Assembly: GCF_027158205.1 (NCBI RefSeq) | Contig: NZ_JAPVLU010000066.1 | Coordinates: 477-34,949, forward strand | DNA length: 34,473 nucleotides | Direction of reading: 5' to 3' | Source: Streptomyces sp. H39-S7 | Lineage (GTDB): Bacteria; Actinomycetota; Actinomycetes; Streptomycetales; Streptomycetaceae | Shown: positions 21,275-30,098 of the stretch, one piece after another | How positions within the stretch are numbered: position 1 is the stretch's first letter | Layout: the number at the start of each line of letters is the position of its first letter | Notes under the pieces: generated by a model | Told to the model about the DNA's origin: nothing | Database searches by the model: none | Seen by the model: the letters and a program-made list of their open reading frames with translations, nothing else | Program-made: the position numbers and the translations under genes

Positions 21275-23521
21275 TTGTCAACCGAGGAATTGCAGAACGA
21301 ACAGCAATTCGTCTCACGGCTCTACGAGCGCCTCGACGCGCTGCGGGAGCAGGCGGAGACCGCGGTCCAGGCGTCCTTTGCCCAGGTGGGCAAGGGTCTT
21401 CAGGCCCGCCTCGAGCGGGATGTGGTGGTCTCCGAGCGGACCGACCGGCTCTCCGCGCTCAATTCCGTGGAATCCGGGCTGTGCTTCGGGCGTATCGACT
21501 TCGCCGACGGAATACAGCACCACATCGGCCGCATCGGAATCCGCCGGGACGACGAGGACAGGTCCCCGCTCCTGGTGGACTGGCGGGCACCGGTCGCACG
21601 TCCTTTCTATCTCGCCACCGGGTATTCCCCGATGGGCCTGCGCCGCCGCCGGCACCTCACCACTCTCGGCCGTACCGTCACCGCGCTGCACGACGAGGTC
21701 CTGGACCTCGCCGACACGGTCCGCACCGGGTACGAGGACCCGCGCGGGGACGCCGTGCTCCTCGCCGCCCTCGGTGCCGCCCGCACCGGCCGGATGGCCG
21801 ACATCGTGCAGACCATTCAGGCCGAGCAGGACGAGATCATCCGTGCCCCGCACCGTGGCGTGCTCGTCGTCGAGGGCGGGCCCGGCACCGGCAAGACCGC
21901 CGTCGCACTGCACCGCGCGGCGTACCTGCTCTACGCGTACCGCGAGCAGCTCGCCCGCCGCGCCGTGCTGATCGTCGGGCCCAACCCGGCCTTCCTCGGC
22001 TACATCGGCGAAGTGCTGCCCTCGCTCGGCGAGACCGGCGTGCTGCTGTCGACCGTGGGAGAGCTCTTCCCCGGCGTCACGGCCACCGGGACGGACAGCC
22101 CCGGAGCCGCCGCCGTCAAGGGGCGGGCCGAGATGGCCGACGTCCTCGCCCGCGTGCTGCGCGACCGGCAGACCGTCCCCCATCCGGCCCTTCCCATCCA
22201 GCACGAGCGCGAGACGCTGCTGCTGGAGCGGGCCACCGCCGAGGACGCCCGGCACTGCGCACGCCAGACCCGGCTGCCGCACAACCTGGCGCGCGCCCAC
22301 TTCGGCCGCTTCGTCCTCGACGCGCTCACCGCGCAGCTCGCCGACCGGCTGGGCACCGACCCCTACGACGGGGAGAACTTCCTCGATCCGGAGGAGGTCG
22401 AACAACTGGGCCGCGAACTGAACGACAACCCCGCGGTGCACGCCGCGATCGACGCGCACTGGCCCTACCTCACCCCGCAGCAGCTGGTCGGCGACTTCCT
22501 CGCCGATCCCGTACAGCTGCCGGAGGCGGAGGCCGCGCTGATCCGCCGTACCGGCGGCGAGTGGACCGTCGGCGACATCCCGCTCCTGGACGAGGCCGCG
22601 GAGCTGCTCGGCGAGGACGACCGGGCCGCGCGGGCCGCGGCGGCGCGCGAGCGCGGCGAGCAGGTCGCCTACGCGCAGGGGGTGCTGGAGCTGTCCTACG
22701 GCTCGCGCACCTTCGAGTTCGAGGGCGAGGAGTCCGAGGTGCTGACCGCCCACGACCTCATCGACGCCGAGCGCTTCGCCGACCGGCACGAGGAGGCCGA
22801 CCACCGCAGTGCCGCGGAGCGCGCCGCCGCCGACCGCACCTGGGCCTTCGGCCACATCATCGTGGACGAGGCGCAGGAGCTGTCCGCGATGGCGTGGCGA
22901 CTGCTGATGCGCCGCTGCCCGACGCGCTCGCTGACCCTGGTCGGCGACCCCGCCCAGACCGGCGACCCGGCGGGCTGCGACTCGTGGCAGCAGATCCTGG
23001 ACCCGTACGTCGGCGCCCGCTGGAGCCATGCCCGGCTCGGCGTCAACTACCGCACCCCGTCCGAGATCATGGAGCTGGCGGCCGGGGTGGCCCGGGCCGC
23101 CGACCCGTCCTACGAGCCGCCGCGCTCGGTTCGCTCGACGGGTGTACGGCCCCGCGTGTGCGTCACGGACGACCTCGTCCGCACGGTCGCGGAGGCCGCG
23201 TCCCTCGAGACCCCGGACGACGGCCGGCTCGCGGTGATCGCGCCGCGGGCGCTGCACGAGGAGCTGGCCGGGAAGCTGCCGGGGGTGACGGCGGGCGTGG
23301 AGCCCGACCTGACGCGGTCGCCGGTGCTGCTCGAGCCACGGCAGGCCAAGGGGCTGGAGTTCGACTCGGTGATCGTCGTCGAGCCGGCGCTGATCGTCTC
23401 CGGTTCCGCGCGCGGAGCCAGCGATCTCTACGTCGCCCTGACCCGGGCCACCCGGTCGCTCGCCGTGGTGCACACCGGCAGGCTCCCGGAGGGCCTGCGG
23501 GAGGTCAGCCCAGCGCCTTGA
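21275..23521 (+). CDS. helD: HelD-family RNA polymerase-recycling ATPase (UvrD-like)
   Basis: 748-residue superfamily 1 helicase-like protein. HelD proteins pull stalled or idle RNA polymerase off DNA, and the related HelR of Streptomyces protects from rifampicin. I chose TTG 21275 (STEELQNEQQFVSRLYERLD follows it), with AGGAG five bases upstream; the open frame to 21209 covers the leader. The N-terminal 60 residues form the coiled arm that enters the secondary channel of RNA polymerase. Walker A is VEGGPGTGKTAVALHRAAY (Lys207). Motif II is VDEAQELSAMAW, a DEAQ box. C-terminal UvrD motifs are ARQAKGLEFDSVIVVEPAL (the K-G-x-E motif) and LYVALTRATRSL. It follows a strong terminator, so it is its own unit, and overlaps the DJ-1 gene by 17 bases tail to tail. 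Confidence 0.9.
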   Translation: MSTEELQNEQQFVSRLYERLDALREQAETAVQASFAQVGKGLQARLERDVVVSERTDRLSALNSVESGLCFGRIDFADGIQHHIGRIGIRRDDEDRSPLLVDWRAPVARPFYLATGYSPMGLRRRRHLTTLGRTVTALHDEVLDLADTVRTGYEDPRGDAVLLAALGAARTGRMADIVQTIQAEQDEIIRAPHRGVLVVEGGPGTGKTAVALHRAAYLLYAYREQLARRAVLIVGPNPAFLGYIGEVLPSLGETGVLLSTVGELFPGVTATGTDSPGAAAVKGRAEMADVLARVLRDRQTVPHPALPIQHERETLLLERATAEDARHCARQTRLPHNLARAHFGRFVLDALTAQLADRLGTDPYDGENFLDPEEVEQLGRELNDNPAVHAAIDAHWPYLTPQQLVGDFLADPVQLPEAEAALIRRTGGEWTVGDIPLLDEAAELLGEDDRAARAAAARERGEQVAYAQGVLELSYGSRTFEFEGEESEVLTAHDLIDAERFADRHEEADHRSAAERAAADRTWAFGHIIVDEAQELSAMAWRLLMRRCPTRSLTLVGDPAQTGDPAGCDSWQQILDPYVGARWSHARLGVNYRTPSEIMELAAGVARAADPSYEPPRSVRSTGVRPRVCVTDDLVRTVAEAASLETPDDGRLAVIAPRALHEELAGKLPGVTAGVEPDLTRSPVLLEPRQAKGLEFDSVIVVEPALIVSGSARGASDLYVALTRATRSLAVVHTGRLPEGLREVSPAP

Positions 23522-24200
23522 GCAGCTCGACGGCGAGCGGCGCGGACGAGGCCGGGTTCTGCCCGGTGATCAGGTTGCGGTCCACGACCACGTGCGGGGC
23601 CCAGGCCTCGCCCTCCTGGAAGTCCGCGCCGAGCTCGACGAGCCGGTCCTGGAGCAGCCACTTCGCCTTGTCGGCGAAGCCCGCCTGGGTCTCCTCGACG
23701 TTGGTGAAGCCCGTCAGCCGGTAGCCGGCGAACGGCGACGTGCCGTCGGGGCGCGTGGTGGCGAGCAGCGCCGCGGGGGCGTGGCAGACCACACCGAGCG
23801 GCTTGCCGGAGTCCAGGGCCGCGGTCAGCAGCCGGCCGGAGTCGGCGTTGACGGCCAGGTCCTCCATCGGGCCGTGTCCGCCGGGGTAGAAGACCGCTTC
23901 GTAGTCGGCCAGTTCGACGTCCTCGAGTTTGACCGGCTTCTTCAGGGCCGTCATCGCGGACAGTTCGGCGACGATCGCGTCGGCGGACTCCTTGCCGCCG
24001 TTCACCTCCGGCGCGAGGCTTCCCCGGTCGACCGTGGGGACGACTCCGCCAGGGGTGGCGATCACGATCGTGTGGCCGGCGGCGGCGAAGGCACGGTAGG
24101 GGGCGACGGCCTCCTCGGCCCAGAAACCGGTGGGGTGCTGGGTGCCGTCGGCCAGGGTCCAGTGGTCGGCGCCGGTCATCACGAAAAGGATCTCTGCCAT
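23505..24200 (-). CDS. DJ-1/PfpI superfamily protein, Hsp31-like
   Basis: 231-residue class I glutamine-amidotransferase-fold protein starting at ATG 24200 (MAEILFVMTGADHWTLADGT). The nucleophile elbow GVVCHAPAALL gives Cys139-His140, and Glu29 or Glu30 (GFWAEEAV) matches the acidic partner. This arrangement and length fit the Hsp31/YDR533c group, whose members act as glutathione-independent glyoxalase III, chaperone or deglycase. PGGHGPMEDL is the conserved oxyanion loop. It is divergent from a LysR regulator, which probably controls it in response to aldehyde or oxidative stress (inference). The frame stays open far upstream to 26801 only because the opposite strand codes; that extension is not real. 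Confidence 0.92.
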   Translation of the reverse strand: MAEILFVMTGADHWTLADGTQHPTGFWAEEAVAPYRAFAAAGHTIVIATPGGVVPTVDRGSLAPEVNGGKESADAIVAELSAMTALKKPVKLEDVELADYEAVFYPGGHGPMEDLAVNADSGRLLTAALDSGKPLGVVCHAPAALLATTRPDGTSPFAGYRLTGFTNVEETQAGFADKAKWLLQDRLVELGADFQEGEAWAPHVVVDRNLITGQNPASSAPLAVELLKALG

Positions 24201-24279
24201 GTCACATCTCTCGGTCAGGGCGTCGGTCCGGCCTTCCGCACGCGGGGGCCGGATCGCTGTGGACCTCGAACGTAGGCCG

Positions 24280-24339
24280 CCGATCCATCGAAATCCAATA
24301 GAATCACCACCATGACCCATAGGAATCCCGATGGATCGG
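24280..24339. promoter_or_regulatory. 11-bp inverted repeat in the DJ-1/LysR divergent region
   Basis: CCGATCCATCG (24280-24290) and its exact reverse complement (24329-24339) are 38 bases apart, centre to centre about five helical turns. Such paired sites suit a LysR tetramer. The inner flanks (AATCCAATA and ATAGGAATCC) are weakly related too. The right arm lies before the chosen lysR start and the left arm near the DJ-1 promoter. Confidence 0.6.
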
Positions 24340-24365
24340 GCCTGCCGGGGCCAGGAGCGCCCCCG

Positions 24366-25262
24366 GTGGACCTCACCTTGCTGCGGACCTTCCTGGCCGT
24401 GCACCGCTCCGGCTCGTTCACCGCCGGAGCGCGACTGCTCGGCCTGTCGCAGCCGACGGTGACCGCCCAGGTGCGCGCCCTGGAGGAGCGCCTGGGCCGT
24501 CAGCTCTTCGACCGGCTGCCGCGCGGCGTCGCCCCCACCGCCGTCGCCGACCAACTGGCGGCCGACGTCGCGCAACCGCTGGACGCCCTCGCGGCGGTCA
24601 CCGGCCGGGACCGCGCCGACCACCTGATACCCGCGGAGCCGGTGCACCTGGCCGGCCCCGCCGAGCTGCTCTGCCTGCGGGCGCTGCCCGCCCTGGCCGC
24701 ACTGACCGGCGAAGGGGTGCGGCTGCGGATCGCCACCGGCCTCACCGACGACCTGCTCGAAGGGCTCCGCGCGGGCCGCTACGACCTCGTGATCTCGACG
24801 GTCCGGCCGCGCGGCCGCAGCGTCAGCGCCGTCCCGCTGATGGACGAGGAGTTCGTCCTCGTCGCCGCTCCCGTCTGGGCCGAGCGGATCGGCCCGGGCC
24901 GGGTCGCGGCCGACGGGCCGGCCGCGCTGCGCACCGCTCCGCTGATCACCTACGCGGAGGACCTGCCGATCGCCCGCCGCTACTGGCGCCACGTCTTCGG
25001 CACCCGGCTGTCCGCGCAGGCCGCCATCACCGTCCCCGACCTGCGCGGTGTCCTCGCCGCCGCCGTCGCCGGAGCCGGCGTCACCGTCCTGCCGCGCTAC
25101 CTCTGCGCCGCCGAGATCGCCTCCGGGGCCCTCGTGCCGCTCCTCGAACCCGAGGACCCGCCCATCAACACCGCCTACCTCGCCCAGCGCCCCGGCGCCG
25201 CGGAACTCCCGCACGTCGCCCTGGTCCGCGACCGGCTGCTGCGGGCCGGCCGTACCTGGTAG
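24366..25262 (+). CDS. LysR-family transcriptional regulator
   Basis: 298-residue LTTR. The winged helix-turn-helix is at the very N-terminus (DLTLLRTFLAVHRSGSF, LSQPTVTAQVRALEERLGRQ, LFDRLPRGV), followed by a substrate-binding domain with VRLRIATGL, YDLVISTVRP, EEFVLVAAPVW and the GAGVTVLPRYLC block. I chose GTG 24366 because AGGAG lies eight bases upstream and LTTRs start right at the helix-turn-helix. The ATG at 24312 has no ribosome site and lies inside the inverted repeat. The divergent DJ-1/Hsp31-like gene is the probable target. The inducer is unknown. Confidence 0.9.
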   Translation: MDLTLLRTFLAVHRSGSFTAGARLLGLSQPTVTAQVRALEERLGRQLFDRLPRGVAPTAVADQLAADVAQPLDALAAVTGRDRADHLIPAEPVHLAGPAELLCLRALPALAALTGEGVRLRIATGLTDDLLEGLRAGRYDLVISTVRPRGRSVSAVPLMDEEFVLVAAPVWAERIGPGRVAADGPAALRTAPLITYAEDLPIARRYWRHVFGTRLSAQAAITVPDLRGVLAAAVAGAGVTVLPRYLCAAEIASGALVPLLEPEDPPINTAYLAQRPGAAELPHVALVRDRLLRAGRTW

Positions 25263-25282
25263 TCCCGCACCGGAGAGGCGAC

Positions 25283-26818
25283 TCAGTCCTTCTGCGGCAC
25301 GAACGGAGTGCCGGTGTGCGAGGAGACGGCGAGAGTGTGGACCTTGCCGTCGGCGCCGATCTCGATGACGGGGACGGCCTTGTTCTCGGCGGAGCCGTCG
25401 TTGGCGAACGAGATGTACCCGCTCGCCCCCATCACCGCCTCGACCCCGTGCAGCGACTGCCAGATCTGGATCATCTGGGAACCGCTCACCCGGCCGTTGG
25501 CCCCCGGGGAGCGCCCCACCGTACGGGCGCCCTTGACCGCCACGCTGACCGCGTCGTACCCCATCATCGCCTGGCCGTCGTCGAGCGCCTCCATAGGGAA
25601 CGTCGCACGGAAGTAGCCGTGCCTGCCGAGAACGGCGCGGTCGTCCCGCACCTCGGCCGAGTACGCGTCGGGACGCTTCTCCCACGCCTCGGGGTGGGCG
25701 AGGCCGGTGTACAGCAGCCGGACGGTGCCGCTGCGCAGCGTCTCCTTGATCTCGTCGAAGCCGGCGGCCTGGGCGGCCTGCGAGGCGTCGTCGCCGGAGA
25801 GCACGATGAGCTTGCGGCCCGCGCACGGCCGGTTCTTGAGCGGTGCGAGGAACCTGGGCAGGTCCACCCCGCGCCCGGCGAAGTAGATGACATCGGGCTT
25901 GACCGCGCACAGGTTCGCCATCCGGGTCGCGAACGCGGTCGCGACGCCCTCCTGCGAGGAGTCGTACTGCTCGACCTGGCCGGCCAGCCGCTCCTTCGGG
26001 AACACCGACAGGAACGCCTTCCCGAGGGTGCGGGTGTACTGGTCGTCGGGCCTGGCGTCCTGTATCACCATCACCTTCAGCCCGGAGTACGGCGGCTGCT
26101 TCAGGAACGAGGCGGCGGCCGCCGCCTCGTCGGTGTTGGTCGGGGCGGTCCGCACCAGCCCCGGAATCCTGGCGAGCGTGTCGGCGGTGAGGACCGAGCC
26201 GACCGCGCCGAGTTGCAGCCCGCCGGAGTCCGTGTTGCCGGTGACCTTGCCTATCATCCGCGCGGTCGCGTCCGTGCTGGTGCCCAGCCCGGCGACGGCC
26301 ACGATGTGCTCCGGGCCCACCCGGCGGCGGATCTCCTCCAGAGCGGCGTCCCGCTGCTCGTCGGTGCTGCCGCAGTTGGCCAGCAGCAGCCGCACGCGGG
26401 GGACGTCGCCCTCGCTGAGCTTGTTGTCCTTCTCGTACAGCGCCGTGTAGGCGCCCTGGATCTCGTGCCGCACGGAGTCCGGGGTGTTGGTGTCCCCGGG
26501 ACCGGGGACCAGGTCCATGAGGTAGACGACGCTCACGAAGGACCGGTGGTCCCGGTCGACCGCGACGTTCTGCGTGTGGATCAGGTCGGAGACCGCCGCC
26601 AGGTTGTCGGAGAAGTGGAACGAGCCGTCCGTGACGCCGACGCAGCTCCGGTCCGCCCCGACGCGCCGGACACCTTCGGCGCACGAGGTGTCCTCCGGCC
26701 ACAGCACCCAGGTGAGCGTGCCACCGACGAGCGCGAGCACCAGCACGCCCAGCACCACGTTCCACGGCCACCGCATCCACAGATGGCGGCTGGTCACCCA
26801 ATGGCCCCGGGTCGGCAT
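25283..26818 (-). CDS. Membrane-anchored periplasmic-binding-fold (type I) receptor-like protein
   Basis: 511-residue protein. ATG 26818 has AAGGAG six bases upstream; GTG 26821 is too close to the site. A short basic N-terminus (RGHWVTSRHLWMRWPW) is followed by one membrane helix (VVLGVLVLALVGGTLTWVL) and a large outer domain. The outer domain resembles branched-chain amino-acid receptors of ABC transporters (Peripla_BP_6): ALEEIRRRVG, VAVAGLGTSTDATARMIGK, LKVMVIQDARPDDQYTRTLG, KPDVIYFAGRGVDLPRFL, and MGYDAVSVAVKGARTV near the end. No ABC permease or ABC ATPase is nearby. The upstream partner is a P-loop NTPase, so a sensor role seems likelier than transport. The lipobox typical of free binding proteins is absent. 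Confidence 0.85.
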   Translation of the reverse strand: MPTRGHWVTSRHLWMRWPWNVVLGVLVLALVGGTLTWVLWPEDTSCAEGVRRVGADRSCVGVTDGSFHFSDNLAAVSDLIHTQNVAVDRDHRSFVSVVYLMDLVPGPGDTNTPDSVRHEIQGAYTALYEKDNKLSEGDVPRVRLLLANCGSTDEQRDAALEEIRRRVGPEHIVAVAGLGTSTDATARMIGKVTGNTDSGGLQLGAVGSVLTADTLARIPGLVRTAPTNTDEAAAAASFLKQPPYSGLKVMVIQDARPDDQYTRTLGKAFLSVFPKERLAGQVEQYDSSQEGVATAFATRMANLCAVKPDVIYFAGRGVDLPRFLAPLKNRPCAGRKLIVLSGDDASQAAQAAGFDEIKETLRSGTVRLLYTGLAHPEAWEKRPDAYSAEVRDDRAVLGRHGYFRATFPMEALDDGQAMMGYDAVSVAVKGARTVGRSPGANGRVSGSQMIQIWQSLHGVEAVMGASGYISFANDGSAENKAVPVIEIGADGKVHTLAVSSHTGTPFVPQKD

Positions 26819-26864
26819 CACGCGCTCCTTCTCGAAAGGGATCGGACAGGGCCGGCCTCGGCCC

Positions 26865-28898
26865 TCAGTCGGTGAACCGGGCGGCCTCGTCCAGCAGCGT
26901 GTCGGTGTCCGCGTCCGCCGTCAGCGCCAACTGCCGGAACATGGCACTGATCTTGTAGTTGAGCTCGGGGCGCCCCGGCGGCAGCCGGTTGCGGGGATCA
27001 CCCGCGAGCCACAGCGCGGCCGCCAGCTCCGCCAGCGGCCGGCCGGTGACCGGATCGGCGTACGCGGCGGGCGCGTGCTCGCGGGCCAGCCGGCCCGCGT
27101 TGTGCGACGGCTGCGCGTCCGTGAGCTGCGCGCGGCGCATCGGGGCCGCGGTGACGTGGTAGAGCTCGCGCAGCCACGGCAGCGCGTCGGGGGCGCCGAA
27201 TCCGCGGGCGAAGTACGCCACCACCGCGTCGAGTTCGTCGAGTGCGAGGCGGTGGTAGAGGGCGTCCAGCGGACGGCCGAAGCGCTCGTGCCAGGCGCCC
27301 AGCGTGTCGTGCGCCTGCTGCCAGGCGGTCGGCCCGCCGGCCGGAGCCGCCCGCCCGGCGAGCTCCTCCAGCAGCAGCAGTCGCAGCCACGGATGCAGGA
27401 CCGGCCGCTGCTCGGACCCACCGGCCGCCGGCAGATAGCCGGACGGGCCGCGCCCGCCGCGGGTGTTGGCGTCCTCCGGGACGGGTGCGAACAGCCACAG
27501 CTGGTTGCGCAGTTCGAGCATCACGGTGTCCCGGGCGTGCTCGGACAGGTCGTTGAGCAGCCCGGAGTTGACGGCCGCCGCCGGTGTCCTGGCCGCGGCG
27601 ACCGGTACGGCGGCGGCCCGCTGGTCGACGGTCAGCCCCTCGAGCAGGTGGTCGCGGACGACGGAGCCGAGCGGCTGGCCGCGCACCGGGTCGTCGCCGT
27701 CCCCCGGCAGCGGGGTCTCCAGCAGCCCGTACAGATCGCGGTCGGAGACACCCGCCGCGAGCAGCCCGCCGATGGCGGTGTGGACCTGCTGGACGCTCCA
27801 GGGGTGGCCGTAGGTGAGCCGGTGCACCAGCGGGGTGGCGCGGGCCAGCCGCGTGGCATGCACGGGATGGCGTCCCGCCTCGAGCGACACCTCGACCTCG
27901 TACAGGTCGCGCAGCCGCACCGGGTACCACCAGTCGGCGGGCGGGGCGTCGGTGCGCGGGCGCCAGTCGGCGTACGAGGCACGGTCGGCCAGGTGGATGT
28001 ACGGGTCGCCGGGGCGGCCGTCCGCGGGGCCGGGCACCGCGCGGGTGGTGGCACTCGTCGCCACGATCAGCAGCGGGTCGTACCTGCCCGGCTGCGACAC
28101 CGCGTGCTCCGCACGCAGCCGCACCAGCAGGTCCAGGAAGCCGGTGCCGCGGCTGTGGTCGATATTGTCGAGCAGCACCAGGCAGTTGTGGTCCCGGCGC
28201 CCGTGCGCGTACGCGGCGCGGAGGTCGGCCAGGAACGCCTCGCACAGCCGGCGGTCCACCGCCTCCCGGTGCTCCTCCGCCGTGCTGCGGCTGCGCAGGT
28301 TCAGCTCGACCAGTTCGTCCATCGCCGTCGGCGGCCCCAGCGAGCCGTACCAGTGGTACGTCTGGTTGAGGAAGGTGCGGGTCGGCATGTACTCGAATCC
28401 GCGCAGCAGCACACCGATGATCAGGTCCGTGCCGGGGATCGGTGACAGGCCCAGCGAATCGACGATCGACGTGATCCCCTCGCCGGCGTCGACCGCGGCG
28501 CCGCGGCTGCGGGCCCGGCGCAACGCCTGGCGCAGTTCCCGGGTGGCCTGTTCCCGGTCGGTCAGGGACAGTTCGGGCTGCACGGCGAGCAGCCCGAGCA
28601 GCAGGCGCGGGAAGCGCAGCGGCTTGATCCCGGTGTGCTTGCGCGCCAGCAGGAACGCCAGATGCACGGCGACCTCGTACGGTCGCTGCGCGTCCGCCGC
28701 CGCGAAGTCGACCCGGGCGGCCGGGGCACCACGCGTCACGGTCTCGAAGTGGTCGAGCGCGAACGTCTTGCCGCTGCCGGGCCGTCCCAGCAGCGCGATC
28801 AGGGGAAGCGCCCGATCCTGCTCGCGAGGCGGTCGGGACCAGCACTCATGCACCAGAGCGTCGATCTCGCCCAGCCCAGGGGGCGGCGCCTGCACCAT
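26865..28898 (-). CDS. Large P-loop NTPase paired with the receptor-like protein
   Basis: 677-residue cytoplasmic protein, starting MVQAPPPGLGEIDALVHECW at ATG 28898 after an AGGGGGA site. Walker A is GRPGSGKT (Gly38 to Thr45). Walker B is CLVLLDNID (239-247), and a sensor-like strand LLIVATSATTR follows (277-287). The order resembles AAA/STAND NTPases. The C-terminal half (about 430-677) is helical with many Ala/Leu/Arg repeats (AWQQAHDTLGAWHERFGRPL, YHRLALDELDAVVAYF), perhaps a TPR-like scaffold. No enzyme effector or helix-turn-helix is visible. The membrane-anchored binding-fold gene follows 46 bases later. I infer that the outer protein senses a ligand and the NTPase transmits it. I do not recognise a named family. 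Confidence 0.75.
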   Translation of the reverse strand: MVQAPPPGLGEIDALVHECWSRPPREQDRALPLIALLGRPGSGKTFALDHFETVTRGAPAARVDFAAADAQRPYEVAVHLAFLLARKHTGIKPLRFPRLLLGLLAVQPELSLTDREQATRELRQALRRARSRGAAVDAGEGITSIVDSLGLSPIPGTDLIIGVLLRGFEYMPTRTFLNQTYHWYGSLGPPTAMDELVELNLRSRSTAEEHREAVDRRLCEAFLADLRAAYAHGRRDHNCLVLLDNIDHSRGTGFLDLLVRLRAEHAVSQPGRYDPLLIVATSATTRAVPGPADGRPGDPYIHLADRASYADWRPRTDAPPADWWYPVRLRDLYEVEVSLEAGRHPVHATRLARATPLVHRLTYGHPWSVQQVHTAIGGLLAAGVSDRDLYGLLETPLPGDGDDPVRGQPLGSVVRDHLLEGLTVDQRAAAVPVAAARTPAAAVNSGLLNDLSEHARDTVMLELRNQLWLFAPVPEDANTRGGRGPSGYLPAAGGSEQRPVLHPWLRLLLLEELAGRAAPAGGPTAWQQAHDTLGAWHERFGRPLDALYHRLALDELDAVVAYFARGFGAPDALPWLRELYHVTAAPMRRAQLTDAQPSHNAGRLAREHAPAAYADPVTGRPLAELAAALWLAGDPRNRLPPGRPELNYKISAMFRQLALTADADTDTLLDEAARFTD

Positions 28899-28978
28899 GC
28901 GTCCCCCTCGCGGCGCGTGATCGCGGAGACAGCATCGTGCCATGAAGTGCCGTGGAGGGAAGGGTCTTTGGGCGTTCC

Positions 28979-28997
28979 CGGACACGCCGGGTGTCCG
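28979..28997. promoter_or_regulatory. Hairpin/inverted repeat in NTPase-sigma divergent region
   Basis: CGGACAC-GCCGG-GTGTCCG is a perfect 7-bp inverted repeat, followed directly by a looser one (CGCAC to GTGCG). They sit in the 230-base gap between the NTPase and the sigma factor. No SigB-type promoter (GTTT with GGGTAT) is evident in this gap. Confidence 0.35.
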
Positions 28998-29128
28998 CAC
29001 GGGCACGGCGTGTGCGGCCCGGGGACCGGTGGTGAAGTCGGGGGAATCGGCAGGCATGGAGTGCGTGATAGCGGGCAGACGAGGTGTCGCGGGGACCGCG
29101 AACGCCAACCACAGGGAGATGCGACCTC

Positions 29129-30013
29129 ATGGGCGCAGCAGCCAAGGCACAGGCCGTATCGCGCATCGCCGTCGCGCCGGGCACGGTACGGGAGACGGTC
29201 ACCGAGGCCGAGCTGCCCTGGGTGGAGGACGCGGGCAAGGTCGCCCCGAACGACGCACGGGCCCTGTCGAAGATATTCTTCGACCAGCTGCAAACGCTCG
29301 ACGAGGGAACGCCGGAGCACCAGTACGCGCGGAACACCCTGATCGAGCTGAACATGGCCCTGGTGAAGTTCGCCGCCCGGCGCTTCCGCAACCGCTCCGA
29401 GCCCTTCGAGGACATCGTCCAGGTCGGGACCATCGGGTTGATCAAGGCCATCGACCGTTTCGACCTGTCGCGCGAGGTGGAGTTCCCCACCTTCGCCGTC
29501 CCGTACATCGTGGGCGAGATCAAGCGCTTCTTCCGTGACACCAGTTGGGCCGTCCATGTCCCCCGCCGCCTGCAGGAGATGCGGCTGGCGCTGGCCAAGG
29601 CCATCGACGATCTGTCCGCCCGGCTGGACCGCTCCCCCACCACCGCCGAGCTGGCCGCCCATCTGGACCTGACGGCCGAGGAGGTCGTCGACGGCCTGAT
29701 GGCCAGCAACGGCTACACGGCCGGCTCGCTGGACATGCCCGCCTCCGAGGACGACGAGCGGGGCGGCGGCCTCGCCGACCGGCTCGGCGACCTCGACCCC
29801 GCCATGGCGGGCGTCGAGAACCTGCAGACCCTCAAGCCGCTGCTGGCACAGCTCAATGACCGTGACCGCCGCATCCTGCAGATGCGCTTCGGCGAGGAGC
29901 TGACCCAGGCCCAGATCGGCGAGGTCCTCGGCGTCTCGCAGATGCACGTCTCGCGGCTGCTCAGCTCGGTGCTGGCCCGGTTGCGCCGGGGGATGCTCGC
30001 CGGCACCTGCTGA
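29129..30013 (+). CDS. SigB/SigF-family RNA polymerase sigma factor
   Basis: 294-residue group 3 sigma factor of the stress/sporulation type (Streptomyces SigB, F, G, H, K, L, M, N family). The start is ATG 29129, GGGAG about ten bases upstream. Region 2 (about 65-140) has FAARRFRNRSEPFEDIVQVG, TIGLIKAIDRFD and FPTFAVPYIVGEIKRFFRD. Region 3 (about 145-215) has VPRRLQEMRLAL and SPTTAELAAHLDLT. Region 4 (about 236-290) has LNDRDRRILQMRFGEELTQ and IGEVLGVSQMHVSRLLSSVL. Such factors are held by RsbW-like anti-sigma ATPases. None overlaps it, but one lies at 30981 after the L,D-transpeptidase. I cannot assign which paralogue it is. Confidence 0.93.
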   Translation: MGAAAKAQAVSRIAVAPGTVRETVTEAELPWVEDAGKVAPNDARALSKIFFDQLQTLDEGTPEHQYARNTLIELNMALVKFAARRFRNRSEPFEDIVQVGTIGLIKAIDRFDLSREVEFPTFAVPYIVGEIKRFFRDTSWAVHVPRRLQEMRLALAKAIDDLSARLDRSPTTAELAAHLDLTAEEVVDGLMASNGYTAGSLDMPASEDDERGGGLADRLGDLDPAMAGVENLQTLKPLLAQLNDRDRRILQMRFGEELTQAQIGEVLGVSQMHVSRLLSSVLARLRRGMLAGTC

Positions 30014-30023
30014 GCCGGGGCCC

Positions 30024-30040
30024 GCGGGGCAGCACCCCGC
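30024..30040 (+). terminator. Weak hairpin after the sigma gene
   Basis: GCGGGG-CAGCA-CCCCGC, 6-bp stem, starting 11 bases after the stop. It is GC-rich without a T-run and a possible but weak terminator. Confidence 0.35.
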
Positions 30041-30086
30041 CGCCACGGCCGGCCGCATTCGCGGCGCCGTCCGCCGGATGCCGCTC

Positions 30087-30092
30087 TAGAGT
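30087..30092 (+). promoter_or_regulatory. Candidate -10 box of the L,D-transpeptidase gene (leaderless)
   Basis: TAGAGT ends 7 bases before the ATG at 30099, where no ribosome site exists, suggesting that transcription begins at or next to the start codon. No convincing -35 is seen. Confidence 0.4.
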
Positions 30093-30098
30093 GGCCCG

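Noticed and set aside
23505..26801. A 1098-codon minus-strand frame that would fuse a long N-terminus to the DJ-1 protein
   Set aside because: The upstream 867 codons lie opposite lysR and out of frame in the receptor-like gene. DJ-1 has its own normal start at 24200.
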